Assembly (NCBI GenBank): GCA_037045585.1
Contig: JBAOIR010000067.1
Location: forward strand, 20,009 to 84,008
Direction: 5' to 3'
Length of the DNA stretch: 64,000 bases
From: SSF14 sp037045585
Lineage (GTDB): Bacteria > Actinomycetota > Acidimicrobiia > Acidimicrobiales > Microtrichaceae
Below the pieces are notes generated by a model, which had not been told where the DNA came from, searched no databases, and saw nothing but the letters and a program-made list of their open reading frames with translations. This document shows, one piece after another, positions 37,925 through 46,901 of the stretch (the first letter of the stretch is position 1; each line of letters begins with the position of its first letter). Made by a program: the position numbers and the translations under genes.

Positions 37925-38267
37925 TCAGGTCCGGCCCGACCCGAAGATGTCTCCGGGGATGGCGGGCTTCGCGTGTCGTGGGCCCGGCGGCCGGCGATGA
38001 CGGCGACGACCGTGACGGCTGCCGGCTGCGGCGGCGAGGAACCGGCGTTCGAGGATCAGCTGGTCGCAGTTGGTGATGAGCGATTCCTGCTCGAACTGGT
38101 CCTCGCCCACGTCACCCGTCTCGACGGCGAGGCGGTTGGTGTCGGCTTTGAAGAGGGCCGTGCCGCAGTTGCGGTCGCGATAGTGCACGTCGGTGGTCGC
38201 GAACGTAGAGGCACCCAAGACCGCTGATGATCGCCAGGAATCCCAGCGCGACTCGTTTCGGCGTCAT
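37925..38267 (-). CDS. Small hypothetical membrane protein (frameshifted)
   Basis: Starting at ATG 38267 the sequence gives MTPKRVALGFLAIISGL, a hydrophobic segment. A frame change near 38215 leads to ASTFATTDVHYRDRNCGTAL and CDQLILERR, and a further change near 38015 would allow a second hydrophobic segment (VTVVAVIAGRR). Two cysteines lie between the two membrane segments. I do not recognise a family. Gene reality rests on the plausible two-helix layout and codon bias, so confidence is low. Confidence 0.35.
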
Positions 38268-38369
38268 CGGCCGATCACGCTACCAAGGCCCGGGTCGTGG
38301 ACCGGCGTCACGCGGTCGCTCGGTCGAAATCCCCGTCGGCGATCGGTGCTCCGATGGGAGACTCGGCCC

Positions 38370-39179
38370 GTGACCCCACCCGATGACGTCTACACCCACG
38401 GCCATCATGACAGCGTGCTCCGCTCGCACCGATGGCGCACGATCGACAACTCCGCGGCGTACGTGGAGGCGGAGTTCGTGCCAGGCGCGTCGGTGCTCGA
38501 CGTCGGCTGCGGTCCGGGCACGATCACACTCGAGATCGCGAAGCGTGTGACGCCGGGTCGGGTCGTTGGCCTCGATCGGTCCGACGAGGTGATCGCCGCC
38601 GCCGTCGCCGACGCGAGCGATGCCGCCGTCACCAACCTCGAGTACCGGGTCGGCGACGTGTACTCGCTCGACTTCCCCGACGACTCGTTCGACGTCGTAC
38701 ACGCGCACCAGGTGCTGCAGCATCTGTCGGACCCGGTCGCGGCGCTGGTCGAGATGCGGCGGGTGTGTCGGCCGGGAGGGATCGTCGCGGCCCGCGACAG
38801 CGACTACTCGGCCAAGACGTGGTTCCCGGCGGTGGGCGAGTTGGACGAGTGGCTGGCGCTCTACCTCGAGCTCGCCCGCAGCAACGACGCTGAACCGGAC
38901 GCCGGCCGCCACCTCAGGTCGTGGGCGATCGCTGCCGGGTTCGACGACATTCAGTCGTCCGCGTCGACGTGGTGCTTCGCCACCGACGCCGACCGGGCCT
39001 GGTGGTCGTCGCTGTGGGCCGATCGCGTGGTGTCATCGGCATTCGCTGAGCAGGCACGGGAGCGAGGACTCGCAACCGATGCCGACCTGCAGCGGCTCGC
39101 CGAGGGATGGCGCCGCTGGGGCGCCATCCCTGACTCGTGCTTCGTTGCCGTGCTCGGCGAGATCCGCTGCCGCTGCTGA
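38370..39179 (+). CDS. SAM-dependent methyltransferase (class I, UbiE/Methyltransf_11-like)
   Basis: The 269-residue protein has SAM motif I in VLDVGCGPGTITLEIA near residue 42, motif II region VVGLDRSDEVI and a post-motif FDVVHAHQVLQHLSDP. The C-terminal half has many Trp residues (RAWWSSLWADR) and a partly helical cap. The substrate is unknown; similar proteins methylate small molecules. GTG 38370 is the likely start since upstream in-frame sequence is unconserved. It is convergent with the transporter operon and ends 1 nt before it. Confidence 0.85.
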   Translation: MTPPDDVYTHGHHDSVLRSHRWRTIDNSAAYVEAEFVPGASVLDVGCGPGTITLEIAKRVTPGRVVGLDRSDEVIAAAVADASDAAVTNLEYRVGDVYSLDFPDDSFDVVHAHQVLQHLSDPVAALVEMRRVCRPGGIVAARDSDYSAKTWFPAVGELDEWLALYLELARSNDAEPDAGRHLRSWAIAAGFDDIQSSASTWCFATDADRAWWSSLWADRVVSSAFAEQARERGLATDADLQRLAEGWRRWGAIPDSCFVAVLGEIRCRC

Positions 39180-40550
39180 TTACTTGAGGCCGGCGAGGTC
39201 GTTCGACGTGCCGTCGTAGCTGACGAGCGGCGCCGCCTCGTTCCACTGGCCTGCGGCCCGGACGATGATCCGGAGATCCTCGAGCACCCAGGGGTCGGTG
39301 GAGCCGTCGGTGTTGGTCGTCGCGTCGTCGAGCATGAGGCCGTAGTTCACGTCCTCCATGGAGTACAGGGTGTTCATGAGGGTGGCGCGGTCGACGGTCG
39401 GCGTGAGTTCGAGGCCCTTGACGAACAGCGAGCCGAAGCCCCAGCCGGCTGCGGCGATGCCGCCCTGCAGCGTGGCCTCGTCGAGGCCATTGGCCGCACC
39501 CTCGGTGAAGAACTCCTGCACCTTGGGGTTGGCCTGGTCGGCGGTGGTGCCGACGTCGAGCGTCGCCTGGGCCGAGTACAGCCCCTCGTCCTTGCCTTGC
39601 GTGAGGGCCATGGCCGTCTTGCCGGAGCAGGTGATCGACACGTAGGTCATCGGGGTCCAGGTGTCGGGGATGGCGCGGATCGCGGCGGGGCAGGGCGTGC
39701 CGCCGATGCCGACGAAGAAGACGTCGGCGCCGGAGCCGGACAGCTGGGCGACCTTCGACTCGGGGCTCGTCTCGGTGAGCGGGTTGAAGCTCTGCTCGCC
39801 GACGAGGGTGATGCCAGTGCCTTCGATGTCCTTCTTGATGACGTCCTGGTAGGCCTTGCCGTAGTCGTCATCCTGGTAGAGGAGGGCGATCTTGGCGTCG
39901 GGCTTGTTCTTGATCAGGTACTCCATGAAGGCGTGGCCCTCGGTGGCGTAGGAGGGCAGGCCGCCGATGAACCACGGGAACTCCGCAGCCTTGCCCCACT
40001 CGACCGAGCCGGTTGCGAGGCCGATGGACGGCACGCAGTTGTCGTTCATGTACTGGCGGACCGCCAGGTTGTTGGACGTGCCGATCTGGCCGACCATGGC
40101 GAAGATGCCCTCCTGCTCGACGAGACGCTGTACCTCGCCGGGGGTCTTCGCAGGGTCGTAGGCGTCGTCGGCCTTGACCAGCTCCAGCTTGTAGGTCTTG
40201 CCGTCGCCGGCCTTGACCCCGCCCTTGGCGTTGATCGAGCCGACGTAGGCCTCGAGGCCCTTGGTGACGGTGTCGTAGATGGAGTACGGGCCGGACTCGG
40301 GGCGCACCGTGCCGATCTTGATGGTGTCGCCCTCGATGCCCTTCGTGCCCTGGTAGTCGGTGCAGTCGTCCTCGGGGTTGATGAACGCCTTGGGTGCGTC
40401 GGTGCCCGAGTCGGTGCCGCCGTCGGCGGCAGTGGTGGCGGTGGAGTCGTCGGTGCTGTCGGACGCTTCGTCCTCGCGCCCACAGGCGGTGAACAGCAGT
40501 GCGAGCGCAGCAGCGACAGCTGCGAGGCGGAGTGGTCGGTTCGCGGTCAT
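39180..40550 (-). CDS. livK: Branched-chain amino acid-type ABC transporter substrate-binding lipoprotein
   Basis: The 456-residue precursor has a signal peptide with lipobox LLFTAC, a linker rich in Asp, Ser and Thr, and a periplasmic-binding type 1 (Leu/Ile/Val-like) domain: DTIKIGTVRPESGPYS, FAMVGQIGTSNNLAVRQYM, and ALLYQDDDYGKAYQDVIKK. It should capture an amino acid, amide or urea-like solute outside the membrane. GGAGGACCCC precedes the ATG. It is the first gene after the permease and ATPase genes in map order but the last in the operon direction, ending the livG-livF-livH-livM-livK set. Actual substrate is unknown. Confidence 0.92.
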   Translation of the reverse strand: MTANRPLRLAAVAAALALLFTACGREDEASDSTDDSTATTAADGGTDSGTDAPKAFINPEDDCTDYQGTKGIEGDTIKIGTVRPESGPYSIYDTVTKGLEAYVGSINAKGGVKAGDGKTYKLELVKADDAYDPAKTPGEVQRLVEQEGIFAMVGQIGTSNNLAVRQYMNDNCVPSIGLATGSVEWGKAAEFPWFIGGLPSYATEGHAFMEYLIKNKPDAKIALLYQDDDYGKAYQDVIKKDIEGTGITLVGEQSFNPLTETSPESKVAQLSGSGADVFFVGIGGTPCPAAIRAIPDTWTPMTYVSITCSGKTAMALTQGKDEGLYSAQATLDVGTTADQANPKVQEFFTEGAANGLDEATLQGGIAAAGWGFGSLFVKGLELTPTVDRATLMNTLYSMEDVNYGLMLDDATTNTDGSTDPWVLEDLRIIVRAAGQWNEAAPLVSYDGTSNDLAGLK

Positions 40551-40588
40551 TGGGGTCCTCCCGGTGAGGTGGATGGGTCGGGCGCCCC

Positions 40589-41680
40589 TCAGGGCGCGGT
40601 GGGAACGGGGGTGTCGGCGGCGGTCGCCGACGCGGCTCGGCGGCCGGCGATCCGGGCGACGGTCTGTCGGTAGAGACCGACGATCCCGCCCGGGGCAACG
40701 AGCATGAGCACCACGAGCAGCGCTCCGAGAATGAGCGGCGTCACGGACTTCACGTCGTTGGGGAGCTCGGGGGTGATGACGTCGGTGAACACGTTGAGGA
40801 AGATGGCGCCGATGGCCGGACCGAGAATGCTCGGGGTACCGCCGATGACTACGGCGACGAGGATGTTCAGCGACAGCGTGAGGGTGAACGACCCGGATGA
40901 GACACGGGTGTTGTAGAGGGCGAGCAGCGAACCGCCGACGCCGGCGAGGGCAGCGCTGATGCCGAAGGTGATCACCTTCGCTGCCGCGACGTTGATACCG
41001 CTCACCTCCGCCGCCGTCTCGTTGTCGCGGATGGCGATGATCGATCGGCCGGCCCGGCTGTGGACCAGGTTGCGCACGAGGACGAAGCACACGATGGCGA
41101 CCACGAGGAACAGGTAGTAGCGCCATTGGTCGTCGGCCTGGCCGCTCCACTCGGGTGCGGTGAAGCGGATCGACCGCTCGGCCATGACTCCACGGCTGTT
41201 GAGCTCGGGTGCGGTGATCCCGAGCCCGGTGCTGCCGCCGGTCGTGTCGGAGAACTGCTCGAGGACCTGGGGGAACAGCGTGGCGACGGCCAGGGTCACG
41301 AGGGCGAGGTACAGACCTTTGATGCGGAGTGCGGGGAGCCCGACGATCACCCCCGCCACGAAGCAGATGACGGCGGAGGCGACGATGGCCCCGAGGTACG
41401 GCCACTTCCACTCGTTGAGGATGAGCGCCGTCGAGTAGGCGCCGATGCCGAACAGCGCGCCGTGACCGACCGAGATCTGGCCGTTGTATCCGGTGAGGAG
41501 GTTGAGCCCCAGCGCGGCGATGGCGAGGGGGATCCAACTGGTGATCCGGCCGGTCCAGAACTCGTTGAGGGTCTGCGGCAGGACGAGCAGCACGACGACG
41601 AGTACGAGCAGCCCCACCAGGGGGAGCCACTGGCGTTTGGTGGGTTCGGCGTTCGCGCCCAGGTTGGTGGTGGAGGTCAT
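40589..41680 (-). CDS. livM: Branched-chain amino acid-type ABC permease LivM
   Basis: The 363-residue protein has about ten hydrophobic segments, with the LivM signatures GLNLLTGYNGQISVGHGALF near residue 60 and RAGRSIIAIRDNETAAEVSG, the cytoplasmic EAA-like loop that contacts the ATPases. ATG 41680 overlaps the livH stop in an ATGA arrangement, so the two permease subunits are co-translated. A conserved hydrophobic C-terminus (GPAIGAIFLNVF) is followed by an Ala-rich tail. Confidence 0.93.
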   Translation of the reverse strand: MTSTTNLGANAEPTKRQWLPLVGLLVLVVVLLVLPQTLNEFWTGRITSWIPLAIAALGLNLLTGYNGQISVGHGALFGIGAYSTALILNEWKWPYLGAIVASAVICFVAGVIVGLPALRIKGLYLALVTLAVATLFPQVLEQFSDTTGGSTGLGITAPELNSRGVMAERSIRFTAPEWSGQADDQWRYYLFLVVAIVCFVLVRNLVHSRAGRSIIAIRDNETAAEVSGINVAAAKVITFGISAALAGVGGSLLALYNTRVSSGSFTLTLSLNILVAVVIGGTPSILGPAIGAIFLNVFTDVITPELPNDVKSVTPLILGALLVVLMLVAPGGIVGLYRQTVARIAGRRAASATAADTPVPTAP

Positions 41681-42561
41681 ACCCGACTCACCTTCCGTTG
41701 GCCGAAGATGCCCTCTGGTCGAACGAGCAGCACCACGAGGATCAGGATGAAGGCTGGGGCCAGGGACATCTTCTCGAAGGCCGACACGTAGCGGGGGACG
41801 ACGTCGGTGAGGATGCCGACCAAGAGGCCGCCGACGATGGCCCCGACGAACGAGTCGAATCCGCCGAGCGTGATTGCGGCGAACGCGTAGATGAGGGGGA
41901 GCTGCATCAGGTTCGAGCTGAGCGAACCGATCGGCGCCGTGAATGTGCCGGCGACGGCCCCGATGGCTGCGGCGAGACCCCAGCCCACCATGAGGATGCG
42001 GTTGACCGGTATGCCGCACAGTGCGGAGGACTCGGGGTTCGAGGCCACCGAGCGCATTGCCAGCCCCATCTTCGTGCGCTGGAACAGCAGCCAGAACAGC
42101 AGCGCTTCGACGCCGAGGACGGCGAGCGCCCCGATCTTCTGCCACGCCATCTCGGTGCCGAACAGGTTGAGGCCACCGCTGCCGAAGAGGTTGACGAAGG
42201 TCTTGTCGTCGGAGCCCCAGATGAGTTTCGCCAGGGCGTTGAAGCCGAGGAACATGCCGATGGTCACAATGACCACGGCCAGCGGCTTCTGGTGGGGATC
42301 GCCGACCGGTTTGACCACCACCTGGTGGACGATGGCGCCGATGAGGAAGCCCCCGACCATGCCACCGAGGAGCGACACCCGCAGCGGCAGCCCGGCGTCG
42401 TGGAGCATCCACACGATGAACGTGGCGAACATTGCCATTTCGCCCTGGGCGAAGTTGAGCAGGCCGGTCGAGCGGTAGATCACGACGAGGCCGAGGCCGA
42501 GCATGGCGTAGATCGCGCCGTTGCCGAGGCCGATGTAGAGGTAACGGAGGAACTCAGACAC
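41677..42561 (-). CDS. livH: Branched-chain amino acid-type ABC permease LivH
   Basis: This 294-residue integral membrane protein forms the translocation channel with LivM. Characteristic pieces are GLGNGAIYAMLGLGLVVIYR at the start, GLLNFAQGEMAMFATFI, and RTKMGLAMRSVASNPESSAL, the loop that couples to LivF/LivG. C-terminal GAIVGGLLVGILTD and EGIFGQRKVSRV are typical. It lies between livF and livM; all five transporter genes point the same way with short gaps or overlaps. Confidence 0.94.
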   Translation of the reverse strand: MSEFLRYLYIGLGNGAIYAMLGLGLVVIYRSTGLLNFAQGEMAMFATFIVWMLHDAGLPLRVSLLGGMVGGFLIGAIVHQVVVKPVGDPHQKPLAVVIVTIGMFLGFNALAKLIWGSDDKTFVNLFGSGGLNLFGTEMAWQKIGALAVLGVEALLFWLLFQRTKMGLAMRSVASNPESSALCGIPVNRILMVGWGLAAAIGAVAGTFTAPIGSLSSNLMQLPLIYAFAAITLGGFDSFVGAIVGGLLVGILTDVVPRYVSAFEKMSLAPAFILILVVLLVRPEGIFGQRKVSRV

Positions 42562-42587
42562 GGGTGCTCCCGGGAATCGCAGTCACA

Positions 42588-43295
42588 TCAGCTCCCGAGG
42601 TAGGCCTTGCGGATGGACTCGTCACCGTGGAGCTCGGCGGACGAACCCGAGTTGACGATCTTGCCTGCCTCGAGGACGTAGGCACGGGAGGCGAACTCGA
42701 GTGCCAGGTTGGCGTTCTGTTCGACGAGCAGGACGGCCGTGCCGGTCTCGCTGACGAGCTGGCCGACACGGTCGAAGACTTCGCGGGTCACGATCGGGGC
42801 GAGACCGAGCGACGGCTCGTCGAGGAGCACGAGGCGAGGCCGGCTCATGAACGCCCGAGCGATCGCGAGCATCTGCTGTTCGCCGCCGCTCATCGAGCCG
42901 GCAGCCTGGTCCCGGCGTTCGCCGAGCCGCGGGAACACCTCGTACCACCGGCCGATGTCGGCGTCGACATCCTTGGGTGCGCGGGTGTAGGCGCCGATCC
43001 GGAGGTTGTCCTCGACGCTCAGGTCGACGATGGTGCCGCGGCCCTGGGGAACGTGCGCGACGCCCGAGCGGAGCAGTTGGTCGGGACGCTGGTTCGTCAC
43101 CCGTTGGCCGTCGAGGAGCACTTCGCCGGCCGAGTCGATCATGCCCGACAGCGCGCGGAGGGTGGTCGTCTTGCCCGAGCCGTTCGCTCCCAGGATGACA
43201 ACGGCCTCGCCGGCGTCGACGGTGAAGTCGAGTCCGAACAGCACCTGGACGATGCCGTAGCCGGCGGTGAGGCCCGACACTTCGAGGAGCGCCAT
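42588..43295 (-). CDS. livF: Branched-chain amino acid-type ABC transporter ATP-binding protein LivF
   Basis: The 235-residue ATPase has Walker A GANGSGKTTTLRAL, the LivF-type VPQGRGTIVDLSVEDNL, signature MSGGEQQMLAIARAFM, Walker B LVLLDEPSLGLAP and the switch region VLLVEQNANLAL. It begins MALLEVSGLTAGYG. Its ATG overlaps the livG stop by one base. Together with LivG it powers the importer. Confidence 0.95.
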   Translation of the reverse strand: MALLEVSGLTAGYGIVQVLFGLDFTVDAGEAVVILGANGSGKTTTLRALSGMIDSAGEVLLDGQRVTNQRPDQLLRSGVAHVPQGRGTIVDLSVEDNLRIGAYTRAPKDVDADIGRWYEVFPRLGERRDQAAGSMSGGEQQMLAIARAFMSRPRLVLLDEPSLGLAPIVTREVFDRVGQLVSETGTAVLLVEQNANLALEFASRAYVLEAGKIVNSGSSAELHGDESIRKAYLGS

Positions 43296-44065
43296 CAGTG
43301 TTCCTCCACCGGTTCGCCGAGGTACGCGGCGATGACCCGGGGGTTGGCCTGGACCTCCGACGGCGTGCCTTCGGCGATCTTCTGGCCGAGTTCCATCACG
43401 ACCACCTTGTCGGAGATGCGCATGACCATGCCCATGTGGTGTTCGACGAGCAGCACGGTGAGCGAGTGCTCCTCGCGAAGGGCGAGGATGACGTCGCCGA
43501 GCTCGTCGACCTCGCCGTGGGTGAGCCCGCTCGCCGGTTCGTCGAGCAGGAGGAGGCGGGGCTCCGCCATCAACGAGCGGGCGATCTCGATGCGCTTCAG
43601 CGTGCCGTAGGGCAGGCCGGCGCAGGGACGCGCCGCCAGGTGGGCGAGTTGGAGACCGTCGAGGATCTCCATGGCCCGGGCACGGACGCGGCGTTCCTGG
43701 CGGAGCAGGGGAACCCACAGCGCCGCTGCCCAGAAGCCGCCGGTGGTGCGGGAGTGCGATCCGATGATGACGTTGTCGAGGACCGACAGGCCGGGAACGA
43801 GCGCCAGGTTCTGGAAGCTGCGGGCGATGCCGAGGGGCGCAATGCGGTGTGGCGCGAGGCCGAGGAGGTCGACGTCGGCGAAGCGGACGGAGCCTTCGCT
43901 CGGCTCGTAGAGGCGGCTGACCACGTTGAAGAGCGTGGTCTTGCCGGCGCCGTTGGGCCCGATGAGGGCACACACCTGACCCTCGTCGATCGTGAACGAG
44001 AGGCCGGCCAGCGCGACGACTCCACCGAAGCGGACGCCGATGTCGGAGACCTCGAGCAGCGCCAA
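43295..44065 (-). CDS. livG: Branched-chain amino acid-type ABC transporter ATP-binding protein LivG
   Basis: The 256-residue ATPase carries Walker A GPNGAGKTTLFNV, RIAPLGIARSFQNLALVPG (the LivG Q-loop region), a slightly divergent signature LPYGTLKRIEIARSLM, Walker B LLLLDEPASGL and VLLVEHHMGMVM. I prefer the TTG at 44065, 8 nt after AGAAGG, because the product then begins ALLEVSDIGVRFGG in register with LivF's start. Upstream in-frame TTG (44098) and GTG (44074) starts are possible. It is the promoter-proximal gene of the transporter operon. Confidence 0.93.
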   Translation of the reverse strand: MALLEVSDIGVRFGGVVALAGLSFTIDEGQVCALIGPNGAGKTTLFNVVSRLYEPSEGSVRFADVDLLGLAPHRIAPLGIARSFQNLALVPGLSVLDNVIIGSHSRTTGGFWAAALWVPLLRQERRVRARAMEILDGLQLAHLAARPCAGLPYGTLKRIEIARSLMAEPRLLLLDEPASGLTHGEVDELGDVILALREEHSLTVLLVEHHMGMVMRISDKVVVMELGQKIAEGTPSEVQANPRVIAAYLGEPVEEH

Positions 44066-44205
44066 CCCATCCACCTTCTCTCGACATGGAGGGAGCAACG
44101 TCGGTCCCCCCGGGCGCCGTTCACAGTAGTTGACATGTTGCGGACAGCAACGGGCATCGTGCCGTTCTTCTGCCCGTTACTTCGGGCACCGATCGCGCGT
44201 TCGGC

Positions 44206-44703
44206 TCACGCCGGCGTCGCGACGACGATCGTGCCGGCGGCGCGGTCGTGGAGGCCTCGTCGCCGGTCGTCCACGAGCACGGGCGCGTAGACGGCGAGCA
44301 GGACGACCAGGCACGCCCAGCCCGAGGCCGGCGACCAGCTCTTCGGGGCGAACCACGCCAGTGACCATGCGGCGTTGGCAACGACGAACCGCACCACGGC
44401 GCGCCACCAGCCGGCCCGCGTTCCGTCGGTGGCCACGACGCCGAGCCGGGCGAGTCGCTTGCCGATCGTGGTGCCCCACCGACCGACCCCGACGATGTCG
44501 TAGGCGGCGCGCAGGCCCAACGCGAAGATGTACGCAGCCGTGGCCGGGCGCTCGACGGTGACCCCGTTCTCGACGCTGGTGGTCGTCCATGCCTGCGACG
44601 CGAGGCTCAACAACAGCGCGATGGCGACGAAGTCGATGAAGGCGGCGCCGAGCCGGGCGGCGATCGAACCGGGCGTTGGTGAGGCGTCGGTGGCCATCGG
44701 CAT
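44206..44703 (-). CDS. RDD family membrane protein
   Basis: The 165-residue protein has three to four hydrophobic segments and the RDD pattern: R and D in ARLGAAFIDFVAIALLLSL, and GTTIGKRLARLGVVATDG between helices, as in this family. DRRRGLHDRAAGTIVV near the end is the usual closing motif. The function of RDD proteins is mostly unknown; some are proposed Na+/H+ antiporters. ATG 44703 overlaps the stop of the MTHFR-like gene, so the pair is translationally coupled. Confidence 0.85.
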   Translation of the reverse strand: MPMATDASPTPGSIAARLGAAFIDFVAIALLLSLASQAWTTTSVENGVTVERPATAAYIFALGLRAAYDIVGVGRWGTTIGKRLARLGVVATDGTRAGWWRAVVRFVVANAAWSLAWFAPKSWSPASGWACLVVLLAVYAPVLVDDRRRGLHDRAAGTIVVATPA

Positions 44704-45467
44704 CAGGCGAGCCGCGCCGCCAGTTGGCGGTAGCGGCTGACCGGAACGAGGTGGACGCCGTCGAAGGCGCCGGACTCCCGGATGTCCTCGACGAGGCGGG
44801 CGGCGATCTCCACGCCGGCGTCGGGGTCGGCCTCGACCCTGGCGACGACGTCGTCGGGGACGGCGAGCTGGGGGATGTCGGCCGACAGCTTGCGGGCCAT
44901 CGACGCGCTGGCGACGACCATGACACCTGCGTAGACCTTGCCGCGGAACTCGACGGTCGATCGCCACTCCGCCAACGCGTCGACGGAGAACGACACCTGG
45001 GCGAACAGCCGGTCGGCCTCGAGTTTCCACGTCGGCACGCGGCCCAGCCCGGTGGCGACCCCGATGCGCACCGGACCGCCCATCCCGTCGGCCTCGGTCG
45101 CGGCCCGGGCCTCGGCGATCATGCTGCGGACGGTGAGGTCGTCGGACCTCGATCCGGATTCGGGGCGGTCGCCGTAGACGAACAGGAAGTCGTCGACCCC
45201 GTAGGCGGCTGCGGTGAGGAGGTCGCGTCGGAAGCCCAGGACGTTGCGGTCGCGGGCGTTCAAACAGGCGATCGCCTGCCCGCCCATCTGGGCGACTTCG
45301 TGGGCCACGGCGATCGACGACACGGTGGCGCGACCGATGTGGTTGTCGGGGACCAAGAACGTGTCGGCGATCTCGCTCATGAGGCCGACCTGGTGGCGAA
45401 CGTGCATCAGGTCGGGGCGCGTCGCCGGCTCGATCTCGCAGATCACCTCGAACCGGTGCTCATCCAT
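44703..45467 (-). CDS. Methylenetetrahydrofolate reductase-like protein
   Basis: The ~254-residue protein has the MTHFR/PutA-type barrel pattern: FEVICEIEPATRPDL at the start (catalytic Glu in the EIEP stretch), ADTFLVPDNHIGRATVSSI, then QAIACLNARDRNVLGFRRDL and DDFLFVYGDRPESG. It is shorter than E. coli MetF (~296) and divergent. It may act on a folate C1 unit with a flavin, but a different substrate is possible. ATG 45467 is chosen because a TACACT -10 box ends 7 nt upstream; ATG 45488 would place the start above that box. The RDD gene follows with overlap. Confidence 0.75.
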   Translation of the reverse strand: MDEHRFEVICEIEPATRPDLMHVRHQVGLMSEIADTFLVPDNHIGRATVSSIAVAHEVAQMGGQAIACLNARDRNVLGFRRDLLTAAAYGVDDFLFVYGDRPESGSRSDDLTVRSMIAEARAATEADGMGGPVRIGVATGLGRVPTWKLEADRLFAQVSFSVDALAEWRSTVEFRGKVYAGVMVVASASMARKLSADIPQLAVPDDVVARVEADPDAGVEIAARLVEDIRESGAFDGVHLVPVSRYRQLAARLA

Positions 45468-45474
45468 GGCGGGA

Positions 45475-45480
45475 AGTGTA
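45475..45480 (-). promoter_or_regulatory. -10 box TACACT for leaderless MTHFR-like gene
   Basis: On the minus strand TACACT ends 7 nt before ATG 45467, which decides between two possible ATG starts. Confidence 0.5.
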
Positions 45481-45487
45481 GGGAGCA

Positions 45488-45821
45488 TCCGGCCGGCGCC
45501 CGGATCTCGGAGAATTCGAGAATTTTCTGGAACGAAGTGTCACACCGGTGCGTCAGAGATCCAATGACTGGACGCGACGATCGATGCCGGGGCAGGCATC
45601 GGCAGGGATGTCGCGTGATCCGAGGAACAACAACATGAGACGAGGACTGATCCGCTGTCGCGGGCTGCGGTCGACCCGGCTGGCGTGGTGCACGTCGATC
45701 GCTCGGGAGGACACCGACGACTCCGAGGAGCGCTGCGATCACGCGGTGACACGGCGCCGCACCTACGGTTGAGGCGTCGTTGAGGAGTCGCGGGGCTCCC
45801 ACGAACGAACGGAGAACGCCG
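45488..45821. other. Intergenic stretch without a supported gene
   Basis: The 330 bp between the MTHFR-like gene and the divergent nuclease-like lipoprotein contain a short AT-rich patch near 45508-45530 (around GAATTC). An open frame at 45548-45772 lacks a ribosome binding site, a -10 box at leaderless spacing, or any recognisable domain. I see no RNA gene. Confidence 0.5.
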
Positions 45822-46886
45822 ATGGCGCGATGGTGGGGTGTGCGGGCGACGATCGGGGCAGGGCTCGCGGTGGTCGTAGCTGCTTGCGTGCCGTCGTCTC
45901 CGCCCGAGCGGTTGGAGCCGACGCCGGTGCCGGACGGGGTGCGGGTCATGACGTACAACCTGCTCGGCGCCCAGGCCGACGGGAACGTGTTCGACGAGTG
46001 GGCGGGGTGGGCGGCCCGACTCGACCAGCTCCGGCCCGACGTGGTGGTGCTCCAAGAGGCGCAGGGCGACGACGTGTCGGCCATCCTCGGTCGAACGACG
46101 ACGCCGTACGCGCTCGCGTCGTACCGGATCTGGGAGTGCGACGCCAAGGGCAACCCGGAAGGTGTGGCGATCCTGGTGCGGACGTCGATCGCGGTCGTCG
46201 GGAGCGGTGGAACCCACGTCGGCGAGTCCTGCGTCGATCCGGGGGTCCGACGTGTTCTGGTGTGGGCCGACCTCGACGTGGGTTCGGGGCCCCTTCGGGT
46301 GTACGGCACGCACCTCACGGCGGGCGGCGGAGCGAGCGCGGCGTCGCGGGAGGCGCAGATCCGGGCGATCAAGCGGATCATCGTCGCGGCCGACCCCGGG
46401 GATGACCGCCGCTGGTTGTTCGCCGGCGACGTCAACGTGACGCCCGGAAGCTTCGGGTACCGGCTCCTCACCGGAGCGGTGGCGACCGAGCCGGGCCCGT
46501 ACCGGTTCATCGACACGGTGGGTGACGACCACCCGAACGCTGTGGACCCGGTGGTGTGTCCGACCGTTCCCGCCGATCCCACGTCGATGGCGACCCTGCT
46601 CGCGAACCCGGCGCATGTCCGTGACTGTGGGTACACGTCGGGATGGCCGAAGGACGACAACCTCCTCGGGTGTGACCTGCTGTCGCTGTGCACGTCATGG
46701 GAGCAGCGTCGTGACCTCAGCGTCCGAGAGCGGATCGACGTCGTCCTCCGGCCGGAGGGTGGGCCGGTGACGGTGACCTCGACGTTCGTGCCCAACCGCA
46801 CCGACGCCGACTGGGCGGCCACGGGTTCGGAGTGGTTTCGACTCTCCGACCACCTGCCGTACGTGGTCGACGTCCGGGTGGAGTAG
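45822..46886 (+). CDS. Endonuclease/exonuclease/phosphatase family lipoprotein
   Basis: The 354-residue product has a signal peptide with lipobox VVAAC (Cys near 22), so it is probably anchored outside the membrane. The EEP (DNase I-like) domain shows RVMTYNLLG (metal-site Asn), VVVLQEAQ (metal Glu), YGTHLTA (catalytic His), FAGDVNVTP (Asp/Asn pair) and the final SDHLPYVVDV (Asp-His). All catalytic positions are present. Secreted members include nucleases and phosphodiesterases, and the substrate is unknown. Extra cysteines near the C-terminus may form disulfides. GGAGA precedes ATG 45822. Confidence 0.88.
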   Translation: MARWWGVRATIGAGLAVVVAACVPSSPPERLEPTPVPDGVRVMTYNLLGAQADGNVFDEWAGWAARLDQLRPDVVVLQEAQGDDVSAILGRTTTPYALASYRIWECDAKGNPEGVAILVRTSIAVVGSGGTHVGESCVDPGVRRVLVWADLDVGSGPLRVYGTHLTAGGGASAASREAQIRAIKRIIVAADPGDDRRWLFAGDVNVTPGSFGYRLLTGAVATEPGPYRFIDTVGDDHPNAVDPVVCPTVPADPTSMATLLANPAHVRDCGYTSGWPKDDNLLGCDLLSLCTSWEQRRDLSVRERIDVVLRPEGGPVTVTSTFVPNRTDADWAATGSEWFRLSDHLPYVVDVRVE

Positions 46887-46901
46887 CGGCTGCCCGGTCG
46901 T

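Noticed and set aside
45548..45772. A 74-codon open frame between two divergent genes.
   Set aside because: No ribosome binding site, leaderless -10, hydrophobic segment or known domain.
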